Shown: positions 1 through 8,832, counted from the first letter of the stretch. The stretch is 64,000 nucleotides of DNA from Umezawaea tangerina (GCF_003002815.1 NZ_PVTF01000002.1:558001-622000); one strand, 5' to 3'. Notes: a model not told the origin generated them from the sequence alone. Program-made: numbers and translations.

Positions 1-1
1 G

Positions 2-691
2 GACTCCGAGGTCGCGGTCGGGTCGGGGCACAACTCCGTGCTCAACATCCCCGGCACGGAGATCTGGTACATCCTCTACCACCGCAGGCCGCTGAGCAAG
101 TCCGGCGCGAACGACCGGCAGCTGGCCTACGACCGGATGTACTTCTCCGCCGACGGCAAGATCCAGCCGGTGACCATGCAGGTCAAGGACGACTTCGGCG
201 ACGACAACGCCATCGGCTGGACGACCTACGGCGGCACCTGGACGGCGCGCGCTGGCCAGTACTCCACCACCTCCTCCTTCGGCGGCAAGGCGTTGCTGGA
301 CGACAACTTCGCGAACCTGACCTACGACGCCGACGTCACCACGACGTCCGCGGCCGGGGACAGCGGGGTCGTGTTCCGGGCGTCCCAGCCGAACACCGGC
401 GTGGACGGCTACCGGGGCTACTACGCCGGGATCAGCGCGTCGGGCCGGGTCGTCCTCGGCAAGGCCGCGAACAACTGGACGCCGCTGGCCTCGGTGCCCA
501 TGACGATCACGCCCGGCACCCGCTACCACCTCCGGGTCGAGGCGGTCGGGTCGTCGATCAAGGTGTTCGTCAACGACCTGGCCGCGCCGAAGATCACCGT
601 CACGGACACCTCGTACACCACCGGTGCCACGGGTGTCCGCGTCTACAACACCGCCGCGGCGTTCGACAACGTCGCGATCGGGCGCAAGTAG
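2..691 (+). CDS. C-terminal part of a secreted GH43-type glycoside hydrolase (5' end outside window)
   Basis: The frame is open to the left edge, so the start and most of the catalytic domain are missing. The first residues hold GSGHNSV and EIWYILYHRR, which match the last blades of a five-bladed GH43-type propeller (arabinanase/xylosidase-like), where a His on such a loop binds the sugar or metal. From about residue 60 on comes a jelly-roll, concanavalin-like domain (DDFGDD, GDSGVVFRAS, FDNVAIG) of the kind found at the C-terminus of GH43 enzymes. The likely role is outside the cell, on plant arabinan or xylan side chains; the substrate cannot be told from this fragment. The convergent gene starts only 23 bp downstream of the stop. 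Confidence 0.75.
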   Translation, partial: DSEVAVGSGHNSVLNIPGTEIWYILYHRRPLSKSGANDRQLAYDRMYFSADGKIQPVTMQVKDDFGDDNAIGWTTYGGTWTARAGQYSTTSSFGGKALLDDNFANLTYDADVTTTSAAGDSGVVFRASQPNTGVDGYRGYYAGISASGRVVLGKAANNWTPLASVPMTITPGTRYHLRVEAVGSSIKVFVNDLAAPKITVTDTSYTTGATGVRVYNTAAAFDNVAIGRK

Positions 692-713
692 CCCGGCCGC
701 GCCCCGGACGGCC

Positions 714-1874
714 TCAGCGCCGTCCGGGGCGCTCGCCGAGGCGGGCGTGCTGGAGCGCCCACCACACCTCCAGGGCCCGGTCGGGGTCGCGCAGGTCGAC
801 CTCCGCGAGCTCCTCGTACCGGCGCACCCGGTAGCGCACCGTGTTGTGGTGCACGGACATCTCCCGCGCGGTCACGTCCGCGCGCCTGCCCGAGGACAGG
901 TAGCGCCGGACGGTGTCGAGGATCGACCTCGCTGCCTCGCCGTCCCCCAGCGGCCGCAGGTAGCGGCGGGCGAGCTCGTCGCTCACGTCCACGTCGGCCA
1001 GCACGGCGGGCAGCACCCCCAGGCCGCCGAGGTCGTGCACGCCGGTCAGGCCGAACGCCGTGGCGGTGGCCAGTGCGCGGGTGGCCCGGTGGAACGCGGG
1101 CGCGAGCCGGTCCAGCCGGGCGGGCGCGCCGACGCCGACCACCGCGCTCGTCGCGTCCGCGGTCATCCGGTCGACGAACCCGGCGACGTCGCCGTCGACC
1201 AGCGCCACCATCCCGTGGGCCGGGCCGCCGTGCGCCCGGAACCCCAGCAGCCGCTCGACCACGGTCATCGGCGTCTCCGCCGCCGGGCGCGCGCGGACCG
1301 CGTAGTACTCGCGGTCCGGGTCCAACCCGTACCGCGGCGCCTGCTGGCGGATCGCCGTCGCGCCCAGCCCGGCGAGCAGGACGCCGCGCACGAAGTCGGT
1401 GCGGCGGTGCTCCTCCTGGCGGGCCAGCTCCATCTCGGCGCGGTGGTGGCCCTGGCTGAACGCGAGGATCGCGGCGTCGGTGGTGGCGAGCAGGTCGCGG
1501 GTCAGCTCCAGCAGGGCGCCGTCGGCCATCCGCAGCGCGCGGCCCGCGTCGACCATGTCGTCGAAGAACTCGCGGATGGACAGCCGCCACGCGCGGAGCA
1601 TGTCCTCGGCCGGGATGCCCTGGCGGGCGCGCACCTCGCCGTAGGAGCTGAACGCCTCCAGCTCGGCGGCGGTGAACGCCCGCCCCTCCTCCAGTGGTTC
1701 CAGGATCCACGCCCGGCTGGTGAGTATCGCCGGGAGCAGGTCGTCCGCGCCGCGTTCGCCGTACACCGGGATCTCGGCGCGCAGCCGCGTCAGGATCCGC
1801 TCGCCGAACGGGTCGGCGTCGGCGGCCAGCGCGGCGACCAGCCGCCGTCGCCGGGCTCGGCCTCGCGTCGTCAT
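714..1874 (-). CDS. PucR/CdaR-family transcriptional regulator
   Basis: A 386-residue regulator. The C-terminal 60 residues form the PucR-type HTH, with SVHHNTVRYRVRRYEE as the recognition region, the hallmark of CdaR/PucR proteins. The middle part (REYYAVRARP and following) resembles the GGDEF-like fold that precedes it, and the N-terminal 150 residues look like a helical sensor (RsbRD-like). I chose the ATG at 1874 because the coding signal begins there ([12 protein letters not shown]); an in-frame ATG further upstream would add 21 weak residues. It is divergent from the hydrolase at 2063, with a CTTGT-N6-ACAAG inverted repeat (1964-1979) between them that could be its operator. The ligand is unknown. 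Confidence 0.88.
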   Translation of the reverse strand: MTTRGRARRRRLVAALAADADPFGERILTRLRAEIPVYGERGADDLLPAILTSRAWILEPLEEGRAFTAAELEAFSSYGEVRARQGIPAEDMLRAWRLSIREFFDDMVDAGRALRMADGALLELTRDLLATTDAAILAFSQGHHRAEMELARQEEHRRTDFVRGVLLAGLGATAIRQQAPRYGLDPDREYYAVRARPAAETPMTVVERLLGFRAHGGPAHGMVALVDGDVAGFVDRMTADATSAVVGVGAPARLDRLAPAFHRATRALATATAFGLTGVHDLGGLGVLPAVLADVDVSDELARRYLRPLGDGEAARSILDTVRRYLSSGRRADVTAREMSVHHNTVRYRVRRYEELAEVDLRDPDRALEVWWALQHARLGERPGRR

Positions 1875-2062
1875 CGCACGACCGTACTTTGGCACGGATG
1901 ACAAAGCACGACCGGCCGAGTTCGACACCACCACCATGGCGAAGGCCGGTTCCGATCACCATGCTTGTTGTGCCACAAGCGGAAGCGCGTGGCCGGGCCG
2001 GCGTACCGCCGTGAGCCCGCTTTGGTCGTCACCACAACATCGTCACCACAACGAGGAGTGCC

Positions 2063-2917
2063 ATGTCCAGCAGCCCGCAGCCACCCGCCGGCGCGGAGGA
2101 GCAGGTCGACCGGGCCAACGCGAGCGGCCTGACGCCCGTCGTGTTCATCCACGGCCTCTGGCTGCTGCCGAGCAGCTGGGACCGCTGGGCCGCGGTGTTC
2201 GCCGACGCGGGCTACGCCCCGGTCGCGCCCGGCTGGCCGGACGACCCGGACACCGTCGAGGAGGCCAACGCGAACCCGGAGGTGTTCGCGGGCAAGACCG
2301 TCGGGCAGGTCGCCGACCACTACACGGCGGTCATCGGGAAGCTGGACCGCAAACCGGCGGTCGTCGGGCACTCGTTCGGCGGTCTGCTCGCGCAGATCGT
2401 CGCGGGCCGGGGGCTGTCCGCGGCCACCGTCGCGATCGACGCGGCCCCGTTCCGCGGTGTGCTGCCGCTACCGGTGTCCGCGTTGCGCGCCGCCGCGCCG
2501 GTGCTGGGCAACCCGCTCAACCACCACCGGGCCGTGCCGCTGACCTACGACCAGTTCCGGTTCGCGTTCACCAACGCCGTGGACGAGGACGAGGCGCGGG
2601 CGCTGTACGAGGAGTTCGCCGTGCCGGCTTCCGGGGCGCCGCTGTTCCAGGCGGCGACCGCGAACCTCAACCCGTGGACCGAGGCGAAGGCCGACTACCG
2701 CAACCCCGAGCGCGGACCGATGCTCGTCATGTCGGGCGAGAAGGACAACACCGCTCCCCCGGCGATCACCAACGCGATCTACGAGAAGCAGCGGAAGAAC
2801 ACCGGCCACACCGAGGCGGTCACGATGGCGGGTCGCGGGCACAGCCTGGTCATCGACCACGGCTGGCGCGAGGTCTGCGACGTGTCGCTCGCCTTCGTGC
2901 GGCGCTGGGCCCCGTAG
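2063..2917 (+). CDS. alpha/beta hydrolase
   Basis: A 284-residue cytosolic protein of the alpha/beta-hydrolase fold. VVFIHGLW (oxyanion loop) lies near residue 30 and the nucleophile elbow GHSFGG near residue 105 gives the catalytic Ser. A late Asp (SGEKDNTAPP) and His (AGRGHSLV) complete the triad. Length and order fit a haloperoxidase/lipase-like esterase. The start is supported by ACGAGGAG about 6 bp upstream. It is divergent from the PucR-type regulator, which may control it. The substrate is unknown. Confidence 0.9.
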   Translation: MSSSPQPPAGAEEQVDRANASGLTPVVFIHGLWLLPSSWDRWAAVFADAGYAPVAPGWPDDPDTVEEANANPEVFAGKTVGQVADHYTAVIGKLDRKPAVVGHSFGGLLAQIVAGRGLSAATVAIDAAPFRGVLPLPVSALRAAAPVLGNPLNHHRAVPLTYDQFRFAFTNAVDEDEARALYEEFAVPASGAPLFQAATANLNPWTEAKADYRNPERGPMLVMSGEKDNTAPPAITNAIYEKQRKNTGHTEAVTMAGRGHSLVIDHGWREVCDVSLAFVRRWAP

Positions 2918-2923
2918 GACGGG

Positions 2924-3337
2924 TCAGAACCGCCAGTGCGGCAGGTCGGGGCCGCCCGCGTCGTGCTCGGCGTCGGTCAGCCGCAGGAGTGCGACGCTGG
3001 CCGCGATGAGCGCCGCGCGGGTAGCCCGGACGTCACCCGCGGCGGCCTGGGTGAAGGCCTTGGACAGGTAGCCGATCACGACCACCAGCTGCCCTCCCGG
3101 CTCCGCGGCGGTCAGCTCGGCGATCCGGGCGCGGACCGGCGACATGGCCGCGGTGAACCGCATCAGCATCTCGTCCACCGCCGCACCGGCCCCGGCGCCG
3201 GACGTCGGGGCGTCGCGCAGGTCGGTGATCGCGGCGGCGACGGCCTGCGCCAACACCGCGATCGGGTCGCGGTCCGGGGCGGACAGGAGCGTGGTCGACG
3301 ACCGGTGTGGCAAGAGGTCCATCTGTTGGCTGCGCAC
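2924..3337 (-). CDS. hypothetical protein, 137 aa
   Basis: No family recognised. The protein is soluble, Ala-rich and mostly helical (AVLAQAVAAAITDLRDA, AALIAASVALLRLTDAEHD), with no signal peptide, membrane segment or metal motif. Codon use follows the local GC3 pattern better on this strand than on the overlapping plus-strand frames, so I take it as a gene. It is convergent with the alpha/beta hydrolase, 6 bp from its stop. The helical pattern could be a four-helix bundle, but that is inference only. Confidence 0.55.
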   Translation of the reverse strand: MRSQQMDLLPHRSSTTLLSAPDRDPIAVLAQAVAAAITDLRDAPTSGAGAGAAVDEMLMRFTAAMSPVRARIAELTAAEPGGQLVVVIGYLSKAFTQAAAGDVRATRAALIAASVALLRLTDAEHDAGGPDLPHWRF

Positions 3338-3531
3338 GGTCGGTGAGTCTAGGTCACTCCACAGTCACCTGTCGCTGTGCATCTGCACGTGCACCCGCAT
3401 GGCAGCGCTGCACGGTCTGCTCCATACGGAAGCACTACCTCTCGACGATCCGGATGAGCCCGAAAGTGTCCTCAAGGCGGCGCGGGCGCCTCAGTCGATC
3501 ACCCAGCGTCATCGATCTTCCGGGGAGATCC

Positions 3532-4356
3532 TCAGGGGAGGTCGACCTCGGTGTGCCGCGACGCCAACGTTCCCGCGAGGTCCGCGAGCTTCACGTTGAG
3601 GTTCTGCGAGGTCCGGCGCAGGATGTCGAACGCCTCGTCCGCGGTGATCCCGCGCCGGTGCATCAGGATCCCCTTCGCCTGCCCGATGACGTCCCGCGAG
3701 TCGATCGCCTTGCGCAGCTCGGCCGCCTTCAGCTCCGCGTTGGTCAACGCCGTCGTGGCGGTCAGCGCGAGCGTCGCGTGGGTGGCGAGGAGCAGCGCGG
3801 TGTCGCGGTCGGCGGAGGTGAAGCCGTGGCGCTCGCGGGAGTAGAGGTTCAACGCGCCCGACAGCTGCGGCGGCTTCACGTTCGGCAGCACCGTCGTCGA
3901 CAGCAGCGACCCCATGCCCCGCGCCGCCGCCGCGGGCCCGAAGACCGGCCAGTGCGGATCCACCGCGAGGTCGTCGCTGTAGGCCAGCGCGGGCCCCGGC
4001 ATCCTCGCGGCGTCCACGCACGGCCCCTCGCCGCTGGAGTACTGGACCTGGTCGAGCTCCAACGCCAGCTCGTCGGTCTGCACCGGCGTGTGGAACGCCC
4101 CGTCCGGCGCCCGCATCGTCACGCTCGCCACGTCGACCGCCGGGATCACCGCCACCGCCGCCGCCACGACCCGCTCCAGCGCCTCGCCGACCGTCGACGC
4201 GTCCAGCAACGACCGCGTCAACGTCGTGAACTGCCGGACCAGCGGACTTCCCGGCGGCGAGTGGTCCTCGCTGGGCGTCGGGTTCTCCACCGCGGCCTCC
4301 CGCGCCTCCGCGACGAACCGCTCCTTCGCACCGTCCCAGTCCCGCTCGTCCGCCAC
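3532..4356 (-). CDS. GAF and ANTAR domain protein (putative RNA-binding antiterminator)
   Basis: A 274-residue one-component regulator. Residues about 45-185 form a GAF sensor domain (VDVASVTMR, SSGEGPCVDA, GALNLYSRERHGFT). Residues about 200-262 form the ANTAR domain: RKAIDSRDVIGQAKGILMHRRGITADEAFDILRR, described here only by its first half, with the typical Gln-Ala-Lys-Gly-Ile-Leu helix. ANTAR proteins bind paired RNA hairpins in leader transcripts and prevent termination; the GAF ligand is unknown. It is a single gene with about 80 bp upstream and no coupled partner. Its RNA target is not obvious in this window. Confidence 0.92.
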   Translation of the reverse strand: MADERDWDGAKERFVAEAREAAVENPTPSEDHSPPGSPLVRQFTTLTRSLLDASTVGEALERVVAAAVAVIPAVDVASVTMRAPDGAFHTPVQTDELALELDQVQYSSGEGPCVDAARMPGPALAYSDDLAVDPHWPVFGPAAAARGMGSLLSTTVLPNVKPPQLSGALNLYSRERHGFTSADRDTALLLATHATLALTATTALTNAELKAAELRKAIDSRDVIGQAKGILMHRRGITADEAFDILRRTSQNLNVKLADLAGTLASRHTEVDLP

Positions 4357-4435
4357 GCCGTGTCCTCCGTCCGATCCGGGGAACGATTCAACACGGCCGG
4401 CGCAGGCCTGGCGAGCCCGCTGCCGGGACAGCCGG

Positions 4436-6538
4436 TCACCGGTCCGCCGCCACCCGGCCCTCCGCCTGGGCCGGCGCGGGTTCGGGGTGGCCGAGGTGGG
4501 TGAGCCAGGAGCGGATGACGTGGTGCAGGGCCTCGGCGCCGATGATCTCGCCGGTGGGCGGGAGGTCGGCGGGGTGGACGAGGAAGCCGCGGGACTGGCC
4601 GCCGCCGAGGCCGCCGTGGGAGCCGACGTGCGGTTCGAACGGGGAGGCGTCGTCGGTGGACGGGGAGTAGCGGCTGTTGATGAGCAGGTCCGGGCAGTGG
4701 GCGAAGCCGTCCGTGCGGCGGATGAGGTCGGCGGCGTGGGGGCCGTAGTCGGTGAGCGGGTCGTCGCCGGTGACCGAGCCGGTGGCGAGGCGGTGGACGC
4801 CGTCGCGGCCGAGCACGACGGGGCCGGACTCGGAGCTGCGGACGAGGACGAAGCCGACGCCGGGGTGGTCGACGAGGGCGGGCAGGAGGTCGGGGAACTC
4901 GCGTTCGACGGTCTCCAGGTCGACCCGGCCCTCGTGCTCGGTGAACGACACCATCGCCACGTGGCCGGACACGACCACGACCACGCCGGGCGCGGCGCGG
5001 GCGACGGCGCCGGGTGCGCCCTCGGGGGTGCGGTGCAGGTGGTCGGGTGAGCGGCCGGCGCGGGCGCGCAGGCGGCGGGCGATCGGGCCGCCGCCGGAGG
5101 ACGCCTCGGCGAGCGCGGGTCCCAGCTGCCACGGGGTGGTGGGCTTGGCGTGCCCGCGCTCCCCCTTGCGCGGTTCGGCGCCGCACAACCGGCCGACCAG
5201 CGCCTCGATCGACTCGCCGAACCGGTCGGTGAACGCCCACCCCTGCGTGACGCCGTGGTCGGACAGCACGACGAGCCGGTACGGGCGCGGCGCGAGCCTG
5301 CTCGCCCGGTGCAGCCTGCCGATCTGCTGGTCGATCGCCCGGACCACGGCCAGCGCGTCGTACCGCTCGATGCCGGTGTGGTGGGCTACCTCGTCGTAGC
5401 CGAGGAAGTCCGCGTACACCACCGGCCGCGCCGCCAGCATGTCGCCGATGATCGCCGACACCACCAGGTCTCGGGTGATCACCGTGGTGGCCGACCGCGC
5501 GAACGGGTAGAAGCCGCCGCGCTTCACCCTCGGCCGCACGTCGGCGCGGCGCTGGCGGGCCGACGCGGACACCTCGCGCAGGATGTCGACGACGGCCGCG
5601 CCGACCGTCCGCACGAGGTTCACCGGGTTGGCGAAGTAGGTGTAGTACCCGTCGGCGTTGCGGGCCCGGCGCCGGGCGGGGGTGAGCAGCGGGACGGCGC
5701 TCATCGTGAGGCTGGTGTGGTCGGCGTCGCCGGTGAACAGGCCGCTGCGCGCGGCGCCACCACCAGCGAGCAGGCCGCGGCCGTCGGAGTGCCGCCGCTC
5801 GATCTCCGCGGCGTCGGCCGGGTGCGCGCACGCCATGACGTGGTCGCGGTCCTTCTCGTACCAGCGGAACCCGAGGATGTCCTCGTTGGACCCGTGCAGC
5901 AGCCCGCACACGCTCGCACCGGTCTGCGAGCTCCAGTCGCAGTGCCAGTCGGTCAGCACGTGGCTGCCCTCGGCCAGCCAGGCCGCGAACGTGGGCAGGT
6001 CGCCGTCGCGGACGGCCCGGCGCACGGTGTCGTAGCCGAGCCCGTCGATCTGCAGCAGCAGCACACCCGGCGGCAGCTCCTCGCCGCCGTCCTCGGCCCG
6101 GCGGAACCTGCGGGCGGCGCGGCGGAAGAACAGCTCGTCCTCGTCGATCGACAGCAAGCTGCTGACCAGCGCGCCCACCGCCGACACCGCGACCACCACG
6201 AGCACCGCCGTGCGCAGGTTCGCGACCACCACACCGGGCACCACGAACGACAGCGCGAGCAGCCCCGCGCCGAGCAGCAGCAACGAGCCGATGCCGAGCG
6301 TGAAGATCGCCACGGGCAGCGCGACCCGCAGCACCAGCGGCCACACCACGGCGCTCAACACGCCGTAGAGCAGGGCGAACACCGTCGGCTGCCACCACAG
6401 CGGCAGGGCGAAGTCGGCCAGCCACACGTCGAGCACGTGCAGCTCGACGGCCACCAGCACCCACACCAGCAGCAGCCGGGCGACCAGTCGTCCGCCGCGC
6501 AGCAGCCGTCCGGCGCCGGTGTCCTCCACCGCTGTCAT
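4436..6538 (-). CDS. membrane-anchored alkaline-phosphatase-superfamily protein with N-terminal holin-like region
   Basis: A 700-residue protein, last gene of a coupled operon. Residues 1-140 contain about four hydrophobic helices, like actinobacterial phage-holin-family (DUF4229/PF04020-like) membrane domains. The rest matches the type I phosphodiesterase/alkaline phosphatase superfamily: VLLLQIDGLGYD carries a metal Asp, GASVCGLLHG the nucleophile region, and VVLSDHGVT, VVVSGHVAM and SHGGLGGGQSRGF further metal-binding His/Asp motifs. The start ATG at 6538 overlaps the stop of the DedA gene by 4 bp (ATGA), which argues against the longer frame reaching upstream. Likely role: hydrolysis of a phosphodiester or phosphoglycan at the membrane; the substrate is unknown. 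Confidence 0.85.
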   Translation of the reverse strand: MTAVEDTGAGRLLRGGRLVARLLLVWVLVAVELHVLDVWLADFALPLWWQPTVFALLYGVLSAVVWPLVLRVALPVAIFTLGIGSLLLLGAGLLALSFVVPGVVVANLRTAVLVVVAVSAVGALVSSLLSIDEDELFFRRAARRFRRAEDGGEELPPGVLLLQIDGLGYDTVRRAVRDGDLPTFAAWLAEGSHVLTDWHCDWSSQTGASVCGLLHGSNEDILGFRWYEKDRDHVMACAHPADAAEIERRHSDGRGLLAGGGAARSGLFTGDADHTSLTMSAVPLLTPARRRARNADGYYTYFANPVNLVRTVGAAVVDILREVSASARQRRADVRPRVKRGGFYPFARSATTVITRDLVVSAIIGDMLAARPVVYADFLGYDEVAHHTGIERYDALAVVRAIDQQIGRLHRASRLAPRPYRLVVLSDHGVTQGWAFTDRFGESIEALVGRLCGAEPRKGERGHAKPTTPWQLGPALAEASSGGGPIARRLRARAGRSPDHLHRTPEGAPGAVARAAPGVVVVVSGHVAMVSFTEHEGRVDLETVEREFPDLLPALVDHPGVGFVLVRSSESGPVVLGRDGVHRLATGSVTGDDPLTDYGPHAADLIRRTDGFAHCPDLLINSRYSPSTDDASPFEPHVGSHGGLGGGQSRGFLVHPADLPPTGEIIGAEALHHVIRSWLTHLGHPEPAPAQAEGRVAADR

Positions 6539-7152
6539 GGTGCGTCCTTCTCGACGGAGGCCTTGGCACGACCGCGTTCCCGGTACCGGGCCACCAGCGC
6601 GGTCAGCGCCGTGACGACCAGGACGAGGACGGTCGCGATGAGCGTGGCGACGACGGGGTGGTCGAACAGACCGCCGCTGACCACGCCGAGCGCGGAGTAG
6701 GCGACCGACCACAGCAGGCAGGCCGCGGCGGCCGCGGGGACCAGCCGCCGCCACGGGTAGCCGAGCGCGCCCGCCGCGAGCAGCACGGGGATGCGGCCCG
6801 CCGGAACCATCCGGCCGATCACCACCACCAGCCACCCCTGCCTGGTGAACCGCTCGCGCGCGGCCGCGAGCTTGTCCTCCGACTGCCTGCGGGAGAACCA
6901 GCGCAGCAGCGCGGTGCTGCCTCCCCGCGCGGCGGCGAACGTGATGAGGTCGCCGATCAGCGACCCGACCGTCGCCAGCAGCACGACCAGCACCAGGTCC
7001 AACCGGTCGGTGCTGACGGCGATCGCCGCGGCGGCGCCGACGACGGCGCCGGTCGGCACGACCGGCACGACGGAGCCGAGCAGCACACCGCCGAAGAGGA
7101 CCGGGTAGCCGATGGTCGACGGGTTCGCCCAGTCCACTGCCAACGCGCTCAT
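6535..7152 (-). CDS. DedA-family membrane protein
   Basis: A 205-residue integral membrane protein with about five hydrophobic segments. The DedA/SNARE-associated signature is visible: GSLIGDLITFAAARGG, then RFTRQGWLVVVIGRMVPAGRIPV with the conserved Arg and the G-R-x-x-P-x-x-R-x-P pattern. DedA proteins act as lipid scramblases or half-conserved transporters that sustain envelope and proton-motive-force homeostasis. Start at 7152 is chosen because its ATG overlaps the upstream gene's stop (ATGA), while the longer open frame has no RBS. It is the middle gene of the three-gene operon, so an envelope-lipid role for the set is a reasonable inference. Confidence 0.88.
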   Translation of the reverse strand: MSALAVDWANPSTIGYPVLFGGVLLGSVVPVVPTGAVVGAAAAIAVSTDRLDLVLVVLLATVGSLIGDLITFAAARGGSTALLRWFSRRQSEDKLAAARERFTRQGWLVVVIGRMVPAGRIPVLLAAGALGYPWRRLVPAAAAACLLWSVAYSALGVVSGGLFDHPVVATLIATVLVLVVTALTALVARYRERGRAKASVEKDAP

Positions 7153-7961
7153 CCTCTGGGGTCCCGGACGGTGTCGGGCAGGGCCACGTCGGAGCCCGGC
7201 GGGGTGACGAGCACACGGGTCGGCGAGCCCGCCGCGGCCACGGCGGCGGCGAACTCCTCCGGCGGGTCGACCAGCAGCCGCCGCATCCGCGCACCGGCCT
7301 TGCCCGGCGCGCGGGCCAGACCGGCCGGCGCGAGCGTGCCCCAGTGCACCGGCACGGCCACCCGCGGCTTGAGCAGCCCCACCGCGTCGGCCGCGCGCGA
7401 CGGCGTCAGGTGACCGGGCCCGAGCGTCGGACCCCACCCCCACACCGGCAGCAGCGCGATGTCGACGCCCGCGAGCTCCCCCATGGCGGGGAACAGGTCC
7501 GTGTCGCCCGCCGCGTACACGCGGACCCCGGCGCCTTCGACGAGGTGCCCCATCGCCACCGCCTGCGGACCGCGGGTCGACCGCGGGCCCCAGCGGTGAC
7601 CCGAGTGCGCCGCGGGCACACCCGTGACCCGCAGGTCGCCGTCCACCAGCTCCTCACCCGGCGCCAGCTCGTCCACCCGCCGGAACCCCTTCGACCGCAG
7701 CCACTCCCCCGCACCGCGCGGCACCACCACCCGGACGTCCCGGCCCAGCAGGCGCAACGACGGCAGGTGCACGTGGTCGCCGTGCAGGTGCGACAGCAGC
7801 ACCAGGTCCACGTCCGCCCGGTCCGCCGCCGTGCTCGGCGCCGTCTGCCGGGTCAACGCGGACACCCGGTCGGTGAGCACGGGATCGGTCAGCACGACCC
7901 GCCCCGCCAGCTCCAGCCGGGTGGTGGAGTGGCCGATGAACCGCAGACCGAGGGAGGACAC
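7149..7961 (-). CDS. metallo-beta-lactamase-fold hydrolase (UlaG-like)
   Basis: A 270-residue member of the MBL superfamily. LSHLHGDHVHLP gives the H-x-H-x-D-H zinc motif, HSGHRWGPR and AAGDTDLF further ligands, and AVPVHWGTL the last His. Sequence layout (GHSTTRLELAGRVVLTDPVL at the N-terminus) is that of UlaG/RNase Z-like proteins with phosphodiester or lactone substrates. It is the first gene of an operon whose genes overlap by 4 bp each, so all three are probably made in equal amounts. The upstream 146 bp separates it from a divergent HATPase gene. The physiological substrate is unknown. Confidence 0.9.
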   Translation of the reverse strand: MSSLGLRFIGHSTTRLELAGRVVLTDPVLTDRVSALTRQTAPSTAADRADVDLVLLSHLHGDHVHLPSLRLLGRDVRVVVPRGAGEWLRSKGFRRVDELAPGEELVDGDLRVTGVPAAHSGHRWGPRSTRGPQAVAMGHLVEGAGVRVYAAGDTDLFPAMGELAGVDIALLPVWGWGPTLGPGHLTPSRAADAVGLLKPRVAVPVHWGTLAPAGLARAPGKAGARMRRLLVDPPEEFAAAVAAAGSPTRVLVTPPGSDVALPDTVRDPRG

Positions 7962-8107
7962 GAACGCCAGTATCGCAACCGCCGCCGCGACCGGCCCATG
8001 TGGAGGTACGCGGGAGGAACCCGGTCAGGCCAACGGGTGGTTGAACCAGAGGCGAACCTGCGGTGTACTCGGGATGACGTCCACGCACCACCGATTCGAG
8101 GCTCCCC

Positions 8108-8518
8108 GTGACCGGTTTCGTCAACGACTCCAGAACCGGTACACCACTCGGCCGCATGTCGCTGACCGGACGACCGGACCGCCGGGACGTGCGGCGGTGG
8201 ATCAGGGGAGTGCTGTCCGAGCGGTTCGACGTGCACACGCTCGTGGACGTGCTGCTGGTGGCGGGCGAGCTGATCGGCAACGCCTACGAGCACACGACCC
8301 GCCCGGTAGAGCTGCGGATCGCGCACACGGGGTTCGGGGTGTTGCTGGAGGTCGAGGACGCGGACCCGGACCACCCGACCGCGATGGCCGCGTCGGACCT
8401 GGTGTGGGGCGGGCGCGGCGTGCAGGTGCTGGTGGAGCTGGCCACGTCGTGGGGTGTGCGGGTGGACGGCGGTGGGAAGACCGTGTGGGCGGTGCTGCCG
8501 GTGGTGGGATCTCGGTAA
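8108..8518 (+). CDS. HATPase-domain protein (RsbW/SpoIIAB-type anti-sigma or regulatory ATPase)
   Basis: A 136-residue stand-alone GHKL ATPase. The N-box is ELIGNAYEH, followed by VEDADPDHP (place of the G1 box) and GGRGVQVLVELA (G2), ending in KTVWAVLP. No histidine-kinase dimer domain is present, so it fits the actinobacterial family of small regulatory ATPases that bind sigma factors or STAS proteins. The start is GTG. A paralogue with the same plan lies at 24063-24569. The partner is not adjacent; a STAS protein and SpoIIE-type phosphatase are at 41.6-43.9 kb. Confidence 0.82.
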   Translation: MTGFVNDSRTGTPLGRMSLTGRPDRRDVRRWIRGVLSERFDVHTLVDVLLVAGELIGNAYEHTTRPVELRIAHTGFGVLLEVEDADPDHPTAMAASDLVWGGRGVQVLVELATSWGVRVDGGGKTVWAVLPVVGSR

Positions 8519-8542
8519 GTACTGGCCCCGGATTCACGGGGG

Positions 8543-8600
8543 TATTGCTGCGGCTGAGGTCAAAGCGGGGTGTTGCTGCGGCTGAGGTCAAAGCGGAGTG
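8543..8600 (+). repeat. two-copy 28-bp tandem repeat
   Basis: A 24-bp identical block (TTGCTGCGGCTGAGGTCAAA and 4 more bases) begins at 8545 and again at 8573, giving a 28-bp period. It lies directly downstream of the HATPase gene and abuts the palindromic element that follows. Confidence 0.85.
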
Positions 8601-8799
8601 TCGCTACAGCTGTCTCCGGGTGCGGCCGACTTGACTTGGGGCCCCTTTTTTGGGCTTCGTCGGGCGAAAAAGGGCAGGTGGTAGAGCCTGCCCGCCGACG
8701 CAAGTTTAAGCCCAAAAACCCCAAGTCAAGTCGGCCGCACGGCGGACGAGCGAGCTCGGTGCCGTTGTGGTCGCACCTGGCTGGGTCCGCTGTAGCGAT
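8600..8799. repeat. 200-bp nested palindromic element
   Basis: The outer arms TCGCTACAGC (8601-8610) and GCTGTAGCGA (8789-8798) are inverted copies. Inside them a perfect 22-bp inverted repeat pairs 8620-8641 with 8719-8740, and a third stem pairs TTTTTGGGCTT (near 8647-8657) with AAGCCCAAAAA (8708-8718). A small stem GGGCAGG/CCTGCCC sits at the tip. The whole folds as one long hairpin. No ORF of note lies inside. It sits between the HATPase gene and the convergent MarR gene, so it could act as a two-way terminator; the nested arms also fit a non-autonomous mobile element. It fills the gene-free gap 8519-8832. Confidence 0.85.
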
Positions 8800-8832
8800 A
8801 CCCGTGTCGAGGACCAGCCGACCAGACCCGAC

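Noticed and set aside
624-1901. Long plus-strand ORF opposite the PucR regulator
   Set aside because: Arg/Pro-rich shadow with no domain. The minus-strand gene has a clear HTH.
4436-7294. One 952-residue fused protein
   Set aside because: The upstream part is in the antisense-like frame of DedA. The ATG at 6538 overlaps the DedA stop, so this is a separate gene.
8543-8600. CRISPR array
   Set aside because: Only two 28-bp units in direct contact, no spacers, no cas genes.
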